Assembly: GCF_024609785.1 (NCBI RefSeq)
Contig: NZ_JANHJQ010000022.1
Location: forward strand, 1 to 40,037
Length of the DNA: 40,037 nucleotides
DNA from: Pseudalkalibacillus decolorationis
GTDB taxonomy: Bacteria; Bacillota; Bacilli; Bacillales; Fictibacillaceae
Direction: 5' to 3'
Shown here: positions 7,865-15,622 of the stretch, one piece after another
Numbering within the stretch: the first letter of the stretch is position 1
Layout of the letters: each line of letters starts with the position of its first letter
The notes under the pieces: generated by a model
Told to the model about the DNA's origin: nothing
Databases searched by the model: none
The model's input: the letters and a program-made list of their open reading frames with translations, nothing else
Position numbers and translations under genes: made by a program

Positions 7865-9039
7865 ACACGGACTCCTTTCTGATTGAAGCGTTCATAACGC
7901 AATGGCTCTGTTTCAATAGATGTTGGATCTTCATTAATCATTTCTGAAATGATTTTACCCGTAATTGCTGCAAGACTGATCCCATCTCCTTCATGTCCGG
8001 CGGCAATATAGTAACCTGGGTATTCGTCAACCTTGGAAACAATTGGGAGGTGATCTTCCGTCCATGGTCTCATTCCCGCATACATGCGAATCAGGCTCAT
8101 GTCGCTTAATTTTGGGTAAAATCGCATGCATCGTCTTGCAATGGATTTAACGACATCCCAGTCTACACTTGTATCAAAGCCTGTGAACTCACGGCTTGAA
8201 CCGAGTAAGAAATTCTGGCTTTGGGTTGGTTCGAAGACGAGTGCAACCCCATATTTTTCAGTTGCTTCATCAACGTGTCTTTTACCGCCGAACTTTGAAA
8301 TTAAGTAGCCAAACTCCATGACTTTGCGAGGAGAAACAGGCACTTGTCTGGAGGCAACCAAAATGTGTCCTTTTCTTGGGTGAATCGGGATATCCAGATC
8401 TAGCATTCTGCCAATCCTTGGTGCCCAGACGCCGCCGCAGTTTACAACGTACTTAGCGGTGAACGTATGCTGATCTGTTTCAATCGTGTATTGCTCATTA
8501 TCGTAGTGCATTCCTGTTACAGTTGTGTGATTCAAAAGTTCGGCCCCGTATCGTCTCGCCCCCTCATACAAAGCATAAGTGAGTAGGTATGGATTGACGG
8601 TTGAATCTGAGGCACACTCTAATCCGCCGTGTAAATCATCTGCAAGATACTTGGACTCTTCTCTTAAGTCCGAACGGTCAAGCATTCGAAAAGGCAGTCC
8701 GGCCTCTTTTTGCAAGTTAACCCATCGTTCTGCTGCTTGCATTTCATCTTCTGTTTCACAAACTAGGATACTTCCAGGCTTTCGATATTCGAATGCCATT
8801 GGCAATTCTCCCGTTAATGCTAAAACAAGTTCCTGGCTTTTAAGTGACATTTGGCTGTCAAACCCGGGGTCTTTATCAATAGCTAAAATATTTCCATCGC
8901 AATGGGAGCTTGTTCCGCTTGCAAGTTCGTTTTTTTCAATGATTGTCACATCATAACCGAGTTTTGCGGTATAATACGCAACCGCACAACCGATAATTCC
9001 ACCGCCGATGACAGCAATTTCTGTATGTTTTAAGGCCAT
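7861..9039 (-). CDS. DAO-type FAD oxidoreductase, D-hydroxyproline dehydrogenase catalytic subunit
   Basis: This 392-residue flavoprotein begins with a dinucleotide-binding fold (VIGGGIIGCAVAYYTAKLGYD, glycines 12-14 and 17) and ends with the DAO-family GMRPWTEDHLPIV and AAGHEGDGISLAAITG motifs. It resembles the HcnC/SoxB-like subunits of heteromeric amine dehydrogenases. With the [2Fe-2S] and HcnB-like genes at 13613-15433 it would form the enzyme that oxidises cis-4-hydroxy-D-proline to pyrroline-4-hydroxy-2-carboxylate. It is first in the minus-strand operon (AAGGAGG site, then ATG) and overlaps the epimerase gene by 4 nt. A self-sufficient D-amino acid oxidase is the alternative. Confidence 0.8.
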   Translation of the reverse strand: MALKHTEIAVIGGGIIGCAVAYYTAKLGYDVTIIEKNELASGTSSHCDGNILAIDKDPGFDSQMSLKSQELVLALTGELPMAFEYRKPGSILVCETEDEMQAAERWVNLQKEAGLPFRMLDRSDLREESKYLADDLHGGLECASDSTVNPYLLTYALYEGARRYGAELLNHTTVTGMHYDNEQYTIETDQHTFTAKYVVNCGGVWAPRIGRMLDLDIPIHPRKGHILVASRQVPVSPRKVMEFGYLISKFGGKRHVDEATEKYGVALVFEPTQSQNFLLGSSREFTGFDTSVDWDVVKSIARRCMRFYPKLSDMSLIRMYAGMRPWTEDHLPIVSKVDEYPGYYIAAGHEGDGISLAAITGKIISEMINEDPTSIETEPLRYERFNQKGVRV

Positions 9040-9085
9040 CGTTCTTCCTCCTTATGATTACTTAAAAAGTTAAGAAAAACATCTA

Positions 9086-9295
9086 GCTTTTTTGCATAGA
9101 TGTAATGTCTAGCTCCAGCGCCCAGGTGCTCGAGGTCGCTTCGATTTCTGGGATCACGCTGGAAAACGCGTTCTCGTCCAGAGACCTCCAGCGCTTGCAC
9201 TAAAGCATAAGTGCAACTAAGGTAATCACCTAAAAAGCTTGGCGTTTACCAAGTTTTCTTTATCGCACCTGAACAGGGCGCTTACGCTTTTCTTA
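9086..9295. repeat. Family B repeat with an embedded family A fragment
   Basis: The left part (TAGCTTTTTTGCATAGATGTAATGTCTAGC... CAGCGCCCAGGTGCTCGAGGTCGCTT) matches the family B copies at 11407 and, reversed, 39782. The right part (GGGCGCTTACGCTTTTCTT, 9276-9295) matches the other end of family B. Between them (about 9197-9263) sits a family A-like fragment ending CCAAGTTTTCTTTAT. The structure looks like one repeat placed inside another, followed directly by a complete A copy. All of it lies in the presumed leader of the epimerase operon. Confidence 0.7.
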
Positions 9296-9387
9296 CACGT
9301 TAAGAAAGTATAAAAATACTTTCTATAGTATAAGTGCAGCTAAGGCTCAGCCTGCACCAAGGCTTGGCATCGCCAAGTTTTCTTTAT
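9296..9387 (+). repeat. Family A repeat, copy 1
   Basis: This 92-bp unit starts CACGTTAAGAAAGTATAAAA and ends CGCCAAGTTTTCTTTA. It contains the stem GAAAGTATAAAAATACTTTC and a second hairpin of CTTGGC/GCCAAG type. Other copies are at 18247, 18338, 23463, 23813 (degenerate), 32274 and 32366. It stops 6 bp short of the sigma-54 promoter. Confidence 0.85.
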
Positions 9388-9392
9388 TATGT

Positions 9393-9408
9393 TGCAAGAA
9401 ACGTGCCA
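9393..9408 (-). promoter_or_regulatory. Sigma-54 (-24/-12) promoter of the oxidoreductase-epimerase operon
   Basis: Read on the minus strand this is TGGCACGTTTCTTGCA, a match to the TGGCAC-N5-TTGCA consensus with GG and GC exactly 12 nt apart. Transcription would start near 9382, leaving a leader of about 340 nt filled with repeats before the ATG at 9039. Confidence 0.85.
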
Positions 9409-9457
9409 GTTATTGAATTAATCTCTCAAGGGAACCGATATTGAGTTTCTAACAAAT

Positions 9458-9486
9458 TTGACACTAATGTGGTTGAAGTGTATAAG
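9458..9486 (+). promoter_or_regulatory. Sigma-A promoter of the sigma-54 activator gene
   Basis: TTGACA (9458-9463), a 17-bp spacer and TATAAG (9481-9486) form a near-consensus housekeeping promoter. The expected start of transcription is about 9493, some 80 nt upstream of the preferred TTG start at 9576. Confidence 0.75.
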
Positions 9487-9575
9487 AATTTATAAGGGTA
9501 GGCGCAATGATTCCTTCGCGTTTATGTAAATTTCATGGGCTAATTATCCCTAGTATGGTTAGAGGAGGATATTTA

Positions 9576-11330
9576 TTGAAACATAAACTGCCTAAGATTA
9601 CTGAACTAATAAAGAAAGACTTTTTATACAGCGAAAATGAAAGCGATCTCAAAAAGTCACAATTGAATTCTGAGCACGAAAATTGGTTGTTTGTTAAACA
9701 AGACGATAAGAATGCGCGGTGCATCCAATCTGAGACTTATGTGACACTGGATAAATATAATGTTCCTGCAAAAGACATGCCGTGGGAACAAGCATGGATT
9801 ATTAATGTTATAGATGATTGGCAGGACATTCGATCAAAAGCCGGTGGGGGAGGCCAAACTCTTGTAGTTAAGGAAGGGAGGCCGGTCGGTTATTTACAAG
9901 AAAAACACCTATTAGAACATGTTTTAGAGTCTTACATTTACCTTGAAGCCTATTATGATGCCATCCTTAATACAACTGAAGGGAGTATTTCGGCCATTGA
10001 TGAAGATAAAAACACGGTTGTTTGGACAAGCGGGGCTGAAAAGATTTTCTCAGTTAAAAAGGAGGACATTATCGGTAAGCCAATGGCAGACTTTTTCCCT
10101 GAGAAGATGCTTGAATGTTTTAGTGCTTTAACTACTGGAGAGCCGGTTTATCGAAAACAGCACCAACCACGTGAAGACCTCTTTGTTTTGATTAATACAA
10201 GCCCAGTTAAGATAGGGGAAAGGATTGTAGGGGTTGCTGTCGCTGAATTGGATGTCACGAAACAACTTCAATTAAACAAAGAGTTAAGTAACGCCAATAA
10301 GACGATTAGCCATCTCCGAGATGAAGTCTCAAGGATGACGCCTTATCACGATCCTTTTTATACAATCAAAGGTTCAAGTAAACGTATTCGAAAAACGATT
10401 GATAAGATCAAACAGGTTGGTTCAACTCAAGCAAGGGTGCTCATTCTTGGCGAGTCTGGAGTGGGAAAGGAGCTTTTCGCCAAAGCGCTGCATGATATCA
10501 GGGAAAAGTCAGAGGCTCCCTTTATTGCGGTGAACTGTGGTGCCATTCCTCAATCCTTATTTGAAAGCGAGTTATTCGGCTATGAGAAAGGCGCTTTTTC
10601 CGGTGCGGATTCACAAGGAAAGAAAGGAAAAATTGATTTGGCCAGAGGCGGGACACTTTTTCTCGATGAAATCGGTGAACTTCCATTTGATATGCAAGTG
10701 AAACTATTGAGAGTGTTGCAAGAAAACAAGTATTATCGTGTTGGCGGTACAAAACTGCAACAAACTGATTGTCGAATTATTGCTGCAACGAATAAGGATT
10801 TAAAACAATTGGTACGAGGAGGCAAGTTCAGGGATGATCTTTATTACCGTTTGAACATAATCAGCATTTATATTCCCCCTTTACGAGAACGCATCGAGGA
10901 CGTTGTTGAGCTAAGTCATATGTTCTTATATGAGTATGCTTCAAAATACAATCGTCCAGTTAATGAAATTCCGAAAAGTATGATGAGTGCACTGCTGAAC
11001 TACAGCTGGCCAGGAAATATCCGTGAGCTTCGGAGTACGATTGAGCGCCTTGTTGTTTTTTCAATGGATGGAAATTTAGATTTATCGGACCTTCCTTTTG
11101 AACCACAGGTGGATGATCAACCATCCATCAATTATTCTGTCCCACCTGCTGGAAGATCGAATCATTCTAACATGACATTGAAAGAGTCATTACAGGTACA
11201 TGAAAAAGAAATCATCCTGCAGACGATAGAAGAGGCAAGGGGAAATAAGGCGGAAGCGGCTAAAAGCCTTGGCGTTTCTAGAGCTACATTGTATAACAGA
11301 ATGAACAAGTTAGGGATTCAAGAAGGTTAG
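9576..11330 (+). CDS. Sigma-54-dependent transcriptional activator with PAS domain
   Basis: The preferred start is TTG 9576 behind AGAGGAGG (9561-9568). An in-frame ATG at 9507 has no good site. The 584-residue protein has an N-terminal sensor part ending in a half-CBS-like GRPVGYLQEKHLLEHVL (about 100-117), a PAS domain (125-232; TTEGSISAIDEDKNTVVWTSGAEKIF) and an AAA+ domain (262-497). The latter carries Walker A GESGVGKE, the sigma-54 contact loop GAFSGA (339-344) and Walker B TLFLDE. A Fis-type helix-turn-helix ends the protein (NKAEAAKSLGVSRATLYNRM). It sits between the minus-strand catabolic operon and nhaC. Four sigma-54 promoters within 6.5 kb make it the probable hydroxyproline-responsive activator. 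The inducer is inference. Confidence 0.92.
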   Translation: MKHKLPKITELIKKDFLYSENESDLKKSQLNSEHENWLFVKQDDKNARCIQSETYVTLDKYNVPAKDMPWEQAWIINVIDDWQDIRSKAGGGGQTLVVKEGRPVGYLQEKHLLEHVLESYIYLEAYYDAILNTTEGSISAIDEDKNTVVWTSGAEKIFSVKKEDIIGKPMADFFPEKMLECFSALTTGEPVYRKQHQPREDLFVLINTSPVKIGERIVGVAVAELDVTKQLQLNKELSNANKTISHLRDEVSRMTPYHDPFYTIKGSSKRIRKTIDKIKQVGSTQARVLILGESGVGKELFAKALHDIREKSEAPFIAVNCGAIPQSLFESELFGYEKGAFSGADSQGKKGKIDLARGGTLFLDEIGELPFDMQVKLLRVLQENKYYRVGGTKLQQTDCRIIAATNKDLKQLVRGGKFRDDLYYRLNIISIYIPPLRERIEDVVELSHMFLYEYASKYNRPVNEIPKSMMSALLNYSWPGNIRELRSTIERLVVFSMDGNLDLSDLPFEPQVDDQPSINYSVPPAGRSNHSNMTLKESLQVHEKEIILQTIEEARGNKAEAAKSLGVSRATLYNRMNKLGIQEG

Positions 11331-11353
11331 TTTGCAAAGACTTTGTTAATCAT

Positions 11354-11402
11354 AAAGACCGTCCATACTGGGTTAGATCCCGGTCGGTGGACGGTCTTTT
11401 TT
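11354..11402 (+). terminator. Terminator of the activator gene
   Basis: AAAGACCGTCCA pairs with TGGACGGTCTTT over a long loop that contains a further small hairpin (ACTGGG...CCCGGT), followed by TTTTTT. Confidence 0.85.
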
Positions 11403-11406
11403 AAGA

Positions 11407-11483
11407 GTAAAGAAAGTATAAAAGTTTGCGGCATGGATGTAATGTCCAGCTTCAGCGCCCAGGTGCTCGAGGTCGCTTTGATT
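11407..11483 (+). repeat. Family B repeat, truncated copy
   Basis: AAGAAAGTATAAAAGTTTGC, GGCATGGATGTAATGTCCAGC and AGCGCCCAGGTGCTCGAGGTCGCTT follow in order. This is close to the reverse complement of the 39860-39936 end of the complete copy. It lies between the activator terminator and the 3' end of nhaC. Confidence 0.75.
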
Positions 11484-11518
11484 CTTCCACAAACACAAAA
11501 AGCGTGTTATGTTGCTTC

Positions 11519-12937
11519 TTAAAACGATGTAGATTGTTTTTCGATACTGCTTTTCTTTTCATCTGTTTTCCAGAAGAACCAACCCATATAACCATAAATA
11601 ATGGTGATGATAATGCCTACAAAGTTCAGCCACATAAATGGCAAGTAGGATAGAGTGGATACCCCTAGAACAGTTGACATATAGACTCCAGCATCAGACC
11701 AAGGAACCATTGGAGCAGTGACCGTTCCACCGCCTTCTGTGTTTCGTGATAATACGCGCCGGTCAATGTTTCTATCATCGTACATATCTTCAGTTATTTT
11801 GGTACCTGTGATCAGGGACACGTAAGCAGCACTGCCAAATAAGTTGCCGAAAAATGATGCCAGGACAGTAGATACTGTAAGCCTGCCGTTACTATTTTTT
11901 GCCCATTTATTAAATAGATTACTAAAGGCTCTTAGTACACCTACACGATCAAGCAGTCCCCCTAAACCAAGGGCTAATATAATAAGAGCAATCACACCAA
12001 GCATCGCTTCGATACCACCGGCGTTCAGTAAAGTGTCCAAAAATTCAATGCCGGAGTCAATTTTAAAGCCTGTGTAAGCTGTTCGGATCGCTTCAACCAC
12101 AACCATATCCTGGAATAAAGCAGCCCATACAATACCCAAAAAAGCACCAAAAGCAATGGTGGGAATCGCCGGTTTTTTCATCGTTAATAAGGCAATAACA
12201 ATCACAGCAGGGATCAAGGTATACCAATGAATGTTAAAAGTATCATCCAAGGCAGTAGCCACATTTTCAGCTTGGGATAAATCTGCTTGACCATTAACAT
12301 AGAAAAAACCTGCGATTGTAAAAAGGAATGCTGTAATGATATATGTTGGTATACTGACAACCAGCATACCTTTGACGTGTTCAATGACATCTACTTTTGA
12401 AAGAGAAGCGGTCATAACCGTAGTGTCCGATAATGGCGATAGTTTGTCCCCAAAATAGGCTCCAGAAATGACGGCACCGGCTACTAATGGTAATGGAATT
12501 CCAAAGCTTGCACCTATACCCATCATGGCAATGCCGGCTGTACCAACTGTTCCAAACGATGTTCCAGTCGCTAAAGAGGTTATTGAACAAATGATCATAG
12601 CCGCCAAAAGGAAAATAGAGGGGTGCAAAATTTGCAAACCGTAATAAATAAGCGAAGGGACAACACCACCCGCAATCCAGGTACCAATCAGAGCACCAAC
12701 GGTAAATAAAACTAGGGTCGCTTCCAGACCATTATATATTCCCGTTAATATAGAATCTTGAAGTTCCTTATAGGTATGTTTTAATTTTAATCCCAAACCG
12801 ATAATCAAAAACCATGATGCAAGCAAAGCCAATTGAATCGGTAGATGGAAAACGGCTACGGATAACGACATAATAGCCAGAAAAATGATCAAAACAAGAT
12901 AAACCTCAACCATTTTTGGTTTTTGCACCTGTGTCAT
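11519..12937 (-). CDS. nhaC: NhaC-family Na+/H+ antiporter, possible hydroxyproline transporter
   Basis: This 472-residue, roughly 12-helix membrane protein carries the NhaC-family cores TGTSFGTVGTAGIAMMGIG (124-142) and SGAYFGDKLSPLSDTT (158-173), with a second GIEAMLGVIALIILALGLGGLLD repeat. Members of the NhaC superfamily exchange sodium for protons, or couple sodium to organic acids (as in malate/lactate antiport). AAAGGGGGA lies upstream of the ATG. The sigma-54 promoter at 13378-13393 points at it, which ties it to the hydroxyproline regulon and suggests uptake of substrate or sodium recycling. No other transporter is encoded in the island. The substrate is inference. Confidence 0.85.
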   Translation of the reverse strand: MTQVQKPKMVEVYLVLIIFLAIMSLSVAVFHLPIQLALLASWFLIIGLGLKLKHTYKELQDSILTGIYNGLEATLVLFTVGALIGTWIAGGVVPSLIYYGLQILHPSIFLLAAMIICSITSLATGTSFGTVGTAGIAMMGIGASFGIPLPLVAGAVISGAYFGDKLSPLSDTTVMTASLSKVDVIEHVKGMLVVSIPTYIITAFLFTIAGFFYVNGQADLSQAENVATALDDTFNIHWYTLIPAVIVIALLTMKKPAIPTIAFGAFLGIVWAALFQDMVVVEAIRTAYTGFKIDSGIEFLDTLLNAGGIEAMLGVIALIILALGLGGLLDRVGVLRAFSNLFNKWAKNSNGRLTVSTVLASFFGNLFGSAAYVSLITGTKITEDMYDDRNIDRRVLSRNTEGGGTVTAPMVPWSDAGVYMSTVLGVSTLSYLPFMWLNFVGIIITIIYGYMGWFFWKTDEKKSSIEKQSTSF

Positions 12938-13016
12938 TAATAAAATTCCCCCTTTATTATTTTGTTAATCCTATACCAATAGACAACGCTTTCAAAACAA
13001 TACACCTATAGTGTGT

Positions 13017-13342
13017 GTTCAAAAAGTAGACGAATCAGAAACAAGAAGTTCAAGGCACGACAGTTTTGAGGACTGGAGCGACGAGCGGTACTTGCATAAA
13101 AGCTACGAGTTGTACCGAGGAAGCTTACTTCAAAGGTGAACTAGTAGACGCAGGTACATATGGAACTTCGACTAAGTACTTCACGTCCTGTGAATACGTC
13201 GAAGTCAGCATAAGGATAGCTACGCTGAATAATCATCGCAGACACGAAAATAATTCTATTTTTGTGTTGACGTCCCTGTGCAAGTCCGGAAAAAGCCGAG
13301 AACGCAGAAATTCGCCGTTTATCATATGGATACTTTTTGAAC
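13017..13342. mobile_element. 326-bp TIR-flanked element (MITE-like) in the nhaC leader
   Basis: Perfect 12-bp terminal inverted repeats GTTCAAAAAGTA (13017-13028) and TACTTTTTGAAC (13331-13342) enclose non-coding DNA. Its centre includes CACGTCCTGTGAATACGTCG, related in reverse orientation to ACAGGACGTGATACATTTAG in the element at 28080. A 67-codon open frame on the minus strand fills part of it but resembles no protein I know. The element separates nhaC (start 12937) from its sigma-54 promoter. Confidence 0.65.
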
Positions 13343-13377
13343 ATCCTTTTACACACCTCCTGTTGGTTTTATATACT

Positions 13378-13393
13378 TGCAAGACACATGCCA
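13378..13393 (-). promoter_or_regulatory. Sigma-54 promoter facing nhaC
   Basis: The minus strand reads TGGCATGTGTCTTGCA, with GG and GC 12 nt apart. The predicted start is near 13367 and the leader to the nhaC ATG is about 430 nt, mostly the TIR-flanked element. It is divergent from the promoter at 13555 with about 160 bp between them, room for shared activator sites. Confidence 0.8.
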
Positions 13394-13554
13394 AAAATAT
13401 TTTCACTAAATTCAAAAGATTATAATTTTAAATGTGAAGAATTCTTATTTTTTAGACACATAATCTTTTACATGTTAAAAGAATTTTACAACTAAATAGA
13501 GGTTCCTATTTGAGAGGTTTTAATAGAGAGACTTTGTTTCTACGATTCTAAAAT

Positions 13555-13570
13555 TGGCATATTTCTTGCA
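13555..13570 (+). promoter_or_regulatory. Sigma-54 promoter of the dehydrogenase small-subunit operon
   Basis: TGGCATATTTCTTGCA has the GG/GC elements exactly 12 nt apart and lies about 40 bp upstream of the first gene. It differs from the 9393 box at only a few positions. Confidence 0.88.
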
Positions 13571-13612
13571 CTAGTTTCTTATGAGGATAATGTTCTTATA
13601 AGGAGGGAGATG

Positions 13613-13876
13613 ATGAGGGAAGACATGATCATTTGTCGTTGTGAAGAAGTCACGTATAAAGATATTTATCAAACTGTCGAACATCATCAATGTTCATCAC
13701 GTGAAACCAAACTTCGTACTCGAGCAGGTATGGGCTACTGTGGAGGAAGAACATGCCGCACCTTTGTAGATCAAATCGTTGCAGAGGTATACGGTGAACC
13801 TTCTGGTGATGCTATTCCTTTAAAATACCGACCGCCAGTGAGGCCGATTCCATTTAAAACAATGGGAGGAAAATAA
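13613..13876 (+). CDS. BFD-like [2Fe-2S] protein, dehydrogenase subunit
   Basis: This small protein (87 residues from ATG 13613; ATG 13610 is only 2 nt from AAGGAGGG) has the CRCEEVTYKDI start typical of BFD-type [2Fe-2S] domains and a second pair in GYCGGRTC, giving CxC and CxxxxC ligands. In many HcnB/OoxA-like flavoproteins this domain is fused to the C-terminus; here it is a separate gene. It would pass electrons within the D-hydroxyproline dehydrogenase complex. It is followed by the next subunit after 1 nt and driven by the sigma-54 promoter at 13555. Confidence 0.88.
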   Translation: MREDMIICRCEEVTYKDIYQTVEHHQCSSRETKLRTRAGMGYCGGRTCRTFVDQIVAEVYGEPSGDAIPLKYRPPVRPIPFKTMGGK

Positions 13877-13877
13877 A

Positions 13878-14210
13878 TTGGACGCTTTCCGTGTAACAAA
13901 ACACCCAGTTCTTAAGCTTAAACAGAATCGTAAGGAAATAGCGTTTGTCTTTGAGGATCAACCTTATAAAGCTTATGAAGAAGATACGATAGCTAGCGCC
14001 TTGTTGGCAAACGGTATTCGAATGTTACGGCGGCATGAAGAAAGCGGATCGCCAAGAGGTGTTTACTGCAATATCGGCCACTGTTTTGAATGTCGTGTAA
14101 CGGCCAGGGGAGAGGAAGGGGTCCGTGCTTGTTTGACACCAGTAGAGGACGGTATGGTCGTGTCCTCAGGTAAGCAGTTGCCGACCCCTTTTAAAGAAGG
14201 TGATCAATGA
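13878..14210 (+). CDS. HcnA-like plant-type [2Fe-2S] ferredoxin subunit
   Basis: TTG 13878 lies 8 nt behind GGGAGG. The 110-residue protein is a 2Fe-2S ferredoxin-like domain with ligands Cys64, Cys69, Cys72 and Cys85 (GVYCNIGHCFECRV ... VRACLTPV), the pattern of HcnA / sarcosine oxidase alpha N-terminal domains. ALLANGIRMLRRHEESGSPRG is characteristic of this group. It overlaps the next gene by 4 nt (ATGA). Role: electron transfer subunit of the heteromeric D-hydroxyproline dehydrogenase, by homology and context. Confidence 0.88.
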   Translation: MDAFRVTKHPVLKLKQNRKEIAFVFEDQPYKAYEEDTIASALLANGIRMLRRHEESGSPRGVYCNIGHCFECRVTARGEEGVRACLTPVEDGMVVSSGKQLPTPFKEGDQ

Positions 14211-15433
14211 TGAAAGATTGTTTGATCATCGGGGCAGGTCCTGCAGGGCTTTCAGCTGCTATTTCCGCTGCACAAAACGGTGTCGATGTGACAGTTATCG
14301 ATGAATTTATGAAGCCTGGTGGCCGTTTGCTCGGTCAACTCCATGAAGAACCGGACCATGTATGGTGGAATGGAATTGAAGAAGCACAAAAGCTTTTTGA
14401 TGAAGTATTGAATCAATCTATAGATTTAAAACTAGGAACAAGCGTGTACCATATTGAAAAAGCGAATGATAATTGGTTGGTTCATACAAATGAAGGAATT
14501 TATCGAGGAAAAACATTGTTGGTTGCTGCTGGTGCTGCCGAGCGCAGCATTCCGATTCCGGGTTGGACATTGCCTGGGGTGATGTCAATCGGGGCTGCCC
14601 AAGTGATGACTAATGTTCATCAGGTGAAACCCGGACATAACGGTATTGTGATTGGTATTAACGTGTTGTCATTGGCCATCGCTCGTGAGTTGCAACTGGC
14701 AGGTGTTCATTTACAGGGAATTGTTTTACCCCCTGAGCACCTTTTAACCAAAGGGGTTAGTCATCCTATGGATGTTTTTCAGTCATTGCTGCATTTGACC
14801 CACTTAGCCCCATCACCGCTTTTGAAGTGGGGTGGCCTTTTAGCTGGAAAATCAGCATTTATTCAAAGATTATCCCTTCAAATGTATCCGAAAAATGGAT
14901 TTAAATTATGGAACATTTCAGTACAGATGAAACGTGTCGTGACTGAGATCGTAGGGCACGAGCAGGTACAAGGAGTTAAAACCGCAGATTTAACAGCATC
15001 AGGGGACATTGTTCCAGGAAGTGAGCGAACCATTCCAGTAGATTTTGTCTGTATAGCGGGGGGGCTATATCCACTTGTTGAGCTTGTAGGTGTTGCCGGT
15101 TGTCCTTTTAAATACATTCCGTCTCTCGGGGGACATGTTCCAATTCATGATGAAAGAATGAAAACACCAGTAGATGGTCTGTTTGTTGCAGGGAACATCA
15201 CGGGTATCGAAAGTGCGAAGGTTGCTAAAGCACAGGGTCATCTCGCGGGATTATCAATTTCTGAAGCACTTGGAAAATTAACAGAGAATGCAGAAATAAA
15301 ACGAGCAATTGAACATATAGAGAAAACGCGAGAAAAGGCACTTATTCAATTTCATCCCGATATTAAAAAGGGACGAAAGCACATGGAAACAATCGCAGCA
15401 GACTTTCAAAAAAAGGAGGTTAGTGGACAATAA
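14207..15433 (+). CDS. HcnB-like FAD/NAD(P)-binding dehydrogenase subunit
   Basis: The 408-residue flavoprotein opens with LIIGAGPAGLSAAISAAQNG (GxGxxG at 9-14) and has a second nucleotide-binding region (GIVIGINVLSLAIARELQLAG). A further motif near the end, TPVDGLFVAGNITGIESAKVAKAQGHLAG, is shared with HcnB and sarcosine oxidase alpha. The second motif lacks the usual GxGxxG, so NAD(P) binding may be lost and electrons may go to the iron-sulfur subunits instead. The fused C-terminal [2Fe-2S] domain of many relatives is missing here and supplied by the 87-residue protein upstream. Part of the three-gene sigma-54 operon. Confidence 0.87.
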   Translation: MMKDCLIIGAGPAGLSAAISAAQNGVDVTVIDEFMKPGGRLLGQLHEEPDHVWWNGIEEAQKLFDEVLNQSIDLKLGTSVYHIEKANDNWLVHTNEGIYRGKTLLVAAGAAERSIPIPGWTLPGVMSIGAAQVMTNVHQVKPGHNGIVIGINVLSLAIARELQLAGVHLQGIVLPPEHLLTKGVSHPMDVFQSLLHLTHLAPSPLLKWGGLLAGKSAFIQRLSLQMYPKNGFKLWNISVQMKRVVTEIVGHEQVQGVKTADLTASGDIVPGSERTIPVDFVCIAGGLYPLVELVGVAGCPFKYIPSLGGHVPIHDERMKTPVDGLFVAGNITGIESAKVAKAQGHLAGLSISEALGKLTENAEIKRAIEHIEKTREKALIQFHPDIKKGRKHMETIAADFQKKEVSGQ

Positions 15434-15571
15434 ACTGCAAATAAAACTGTCTAATAATTTTAACACATGTAAAACTTATTATATTTATAACGCTCGAACT
15501 CAGCCCCCCGCATGAAGTAGTTCAAAGGCGCTGTCCTAACATTCAACTTGAAAATCAAGCATATTTAATTC

Positions 15572-15587
15572 TGGCATCATTATTGCA
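15572..15587 (+). promoter_or_regulatory. Sigma-54 promoter of the deaminase-semialdehyde dehydrogenase operon
   Basis: TGGCATCATTATTGCA fits the -24/-12 consensus with correct spacing. It overlaps an in-frame ATG at 15587, so that codon cannot be the translation start of a transcript starting near 15598; the start must be 15623. Confidence 0.87.
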
Positions 15588-15622
15588 TGTATATCTATGA
15601 ATCTAAAAAAGGAGTGTTTAAT

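Noticed and set aside
13141-13356. Minus-strand frame (about 67-71 codons) behind GGAGGTGTG in the nhaC leader
   Set aside because: It lies almost entirely in the TIR-flanked repeat, begins in its end sequence and resembles no protein; most likely a chance frame in repeat DNA.
15587-15622. Upstream in-frame ATG of the deaminase gene
   Set aside because: It overlaps the -12 element of the sigma-54 promoter and would lie upstream of the transcription start; ATG 15623 has the binding site.
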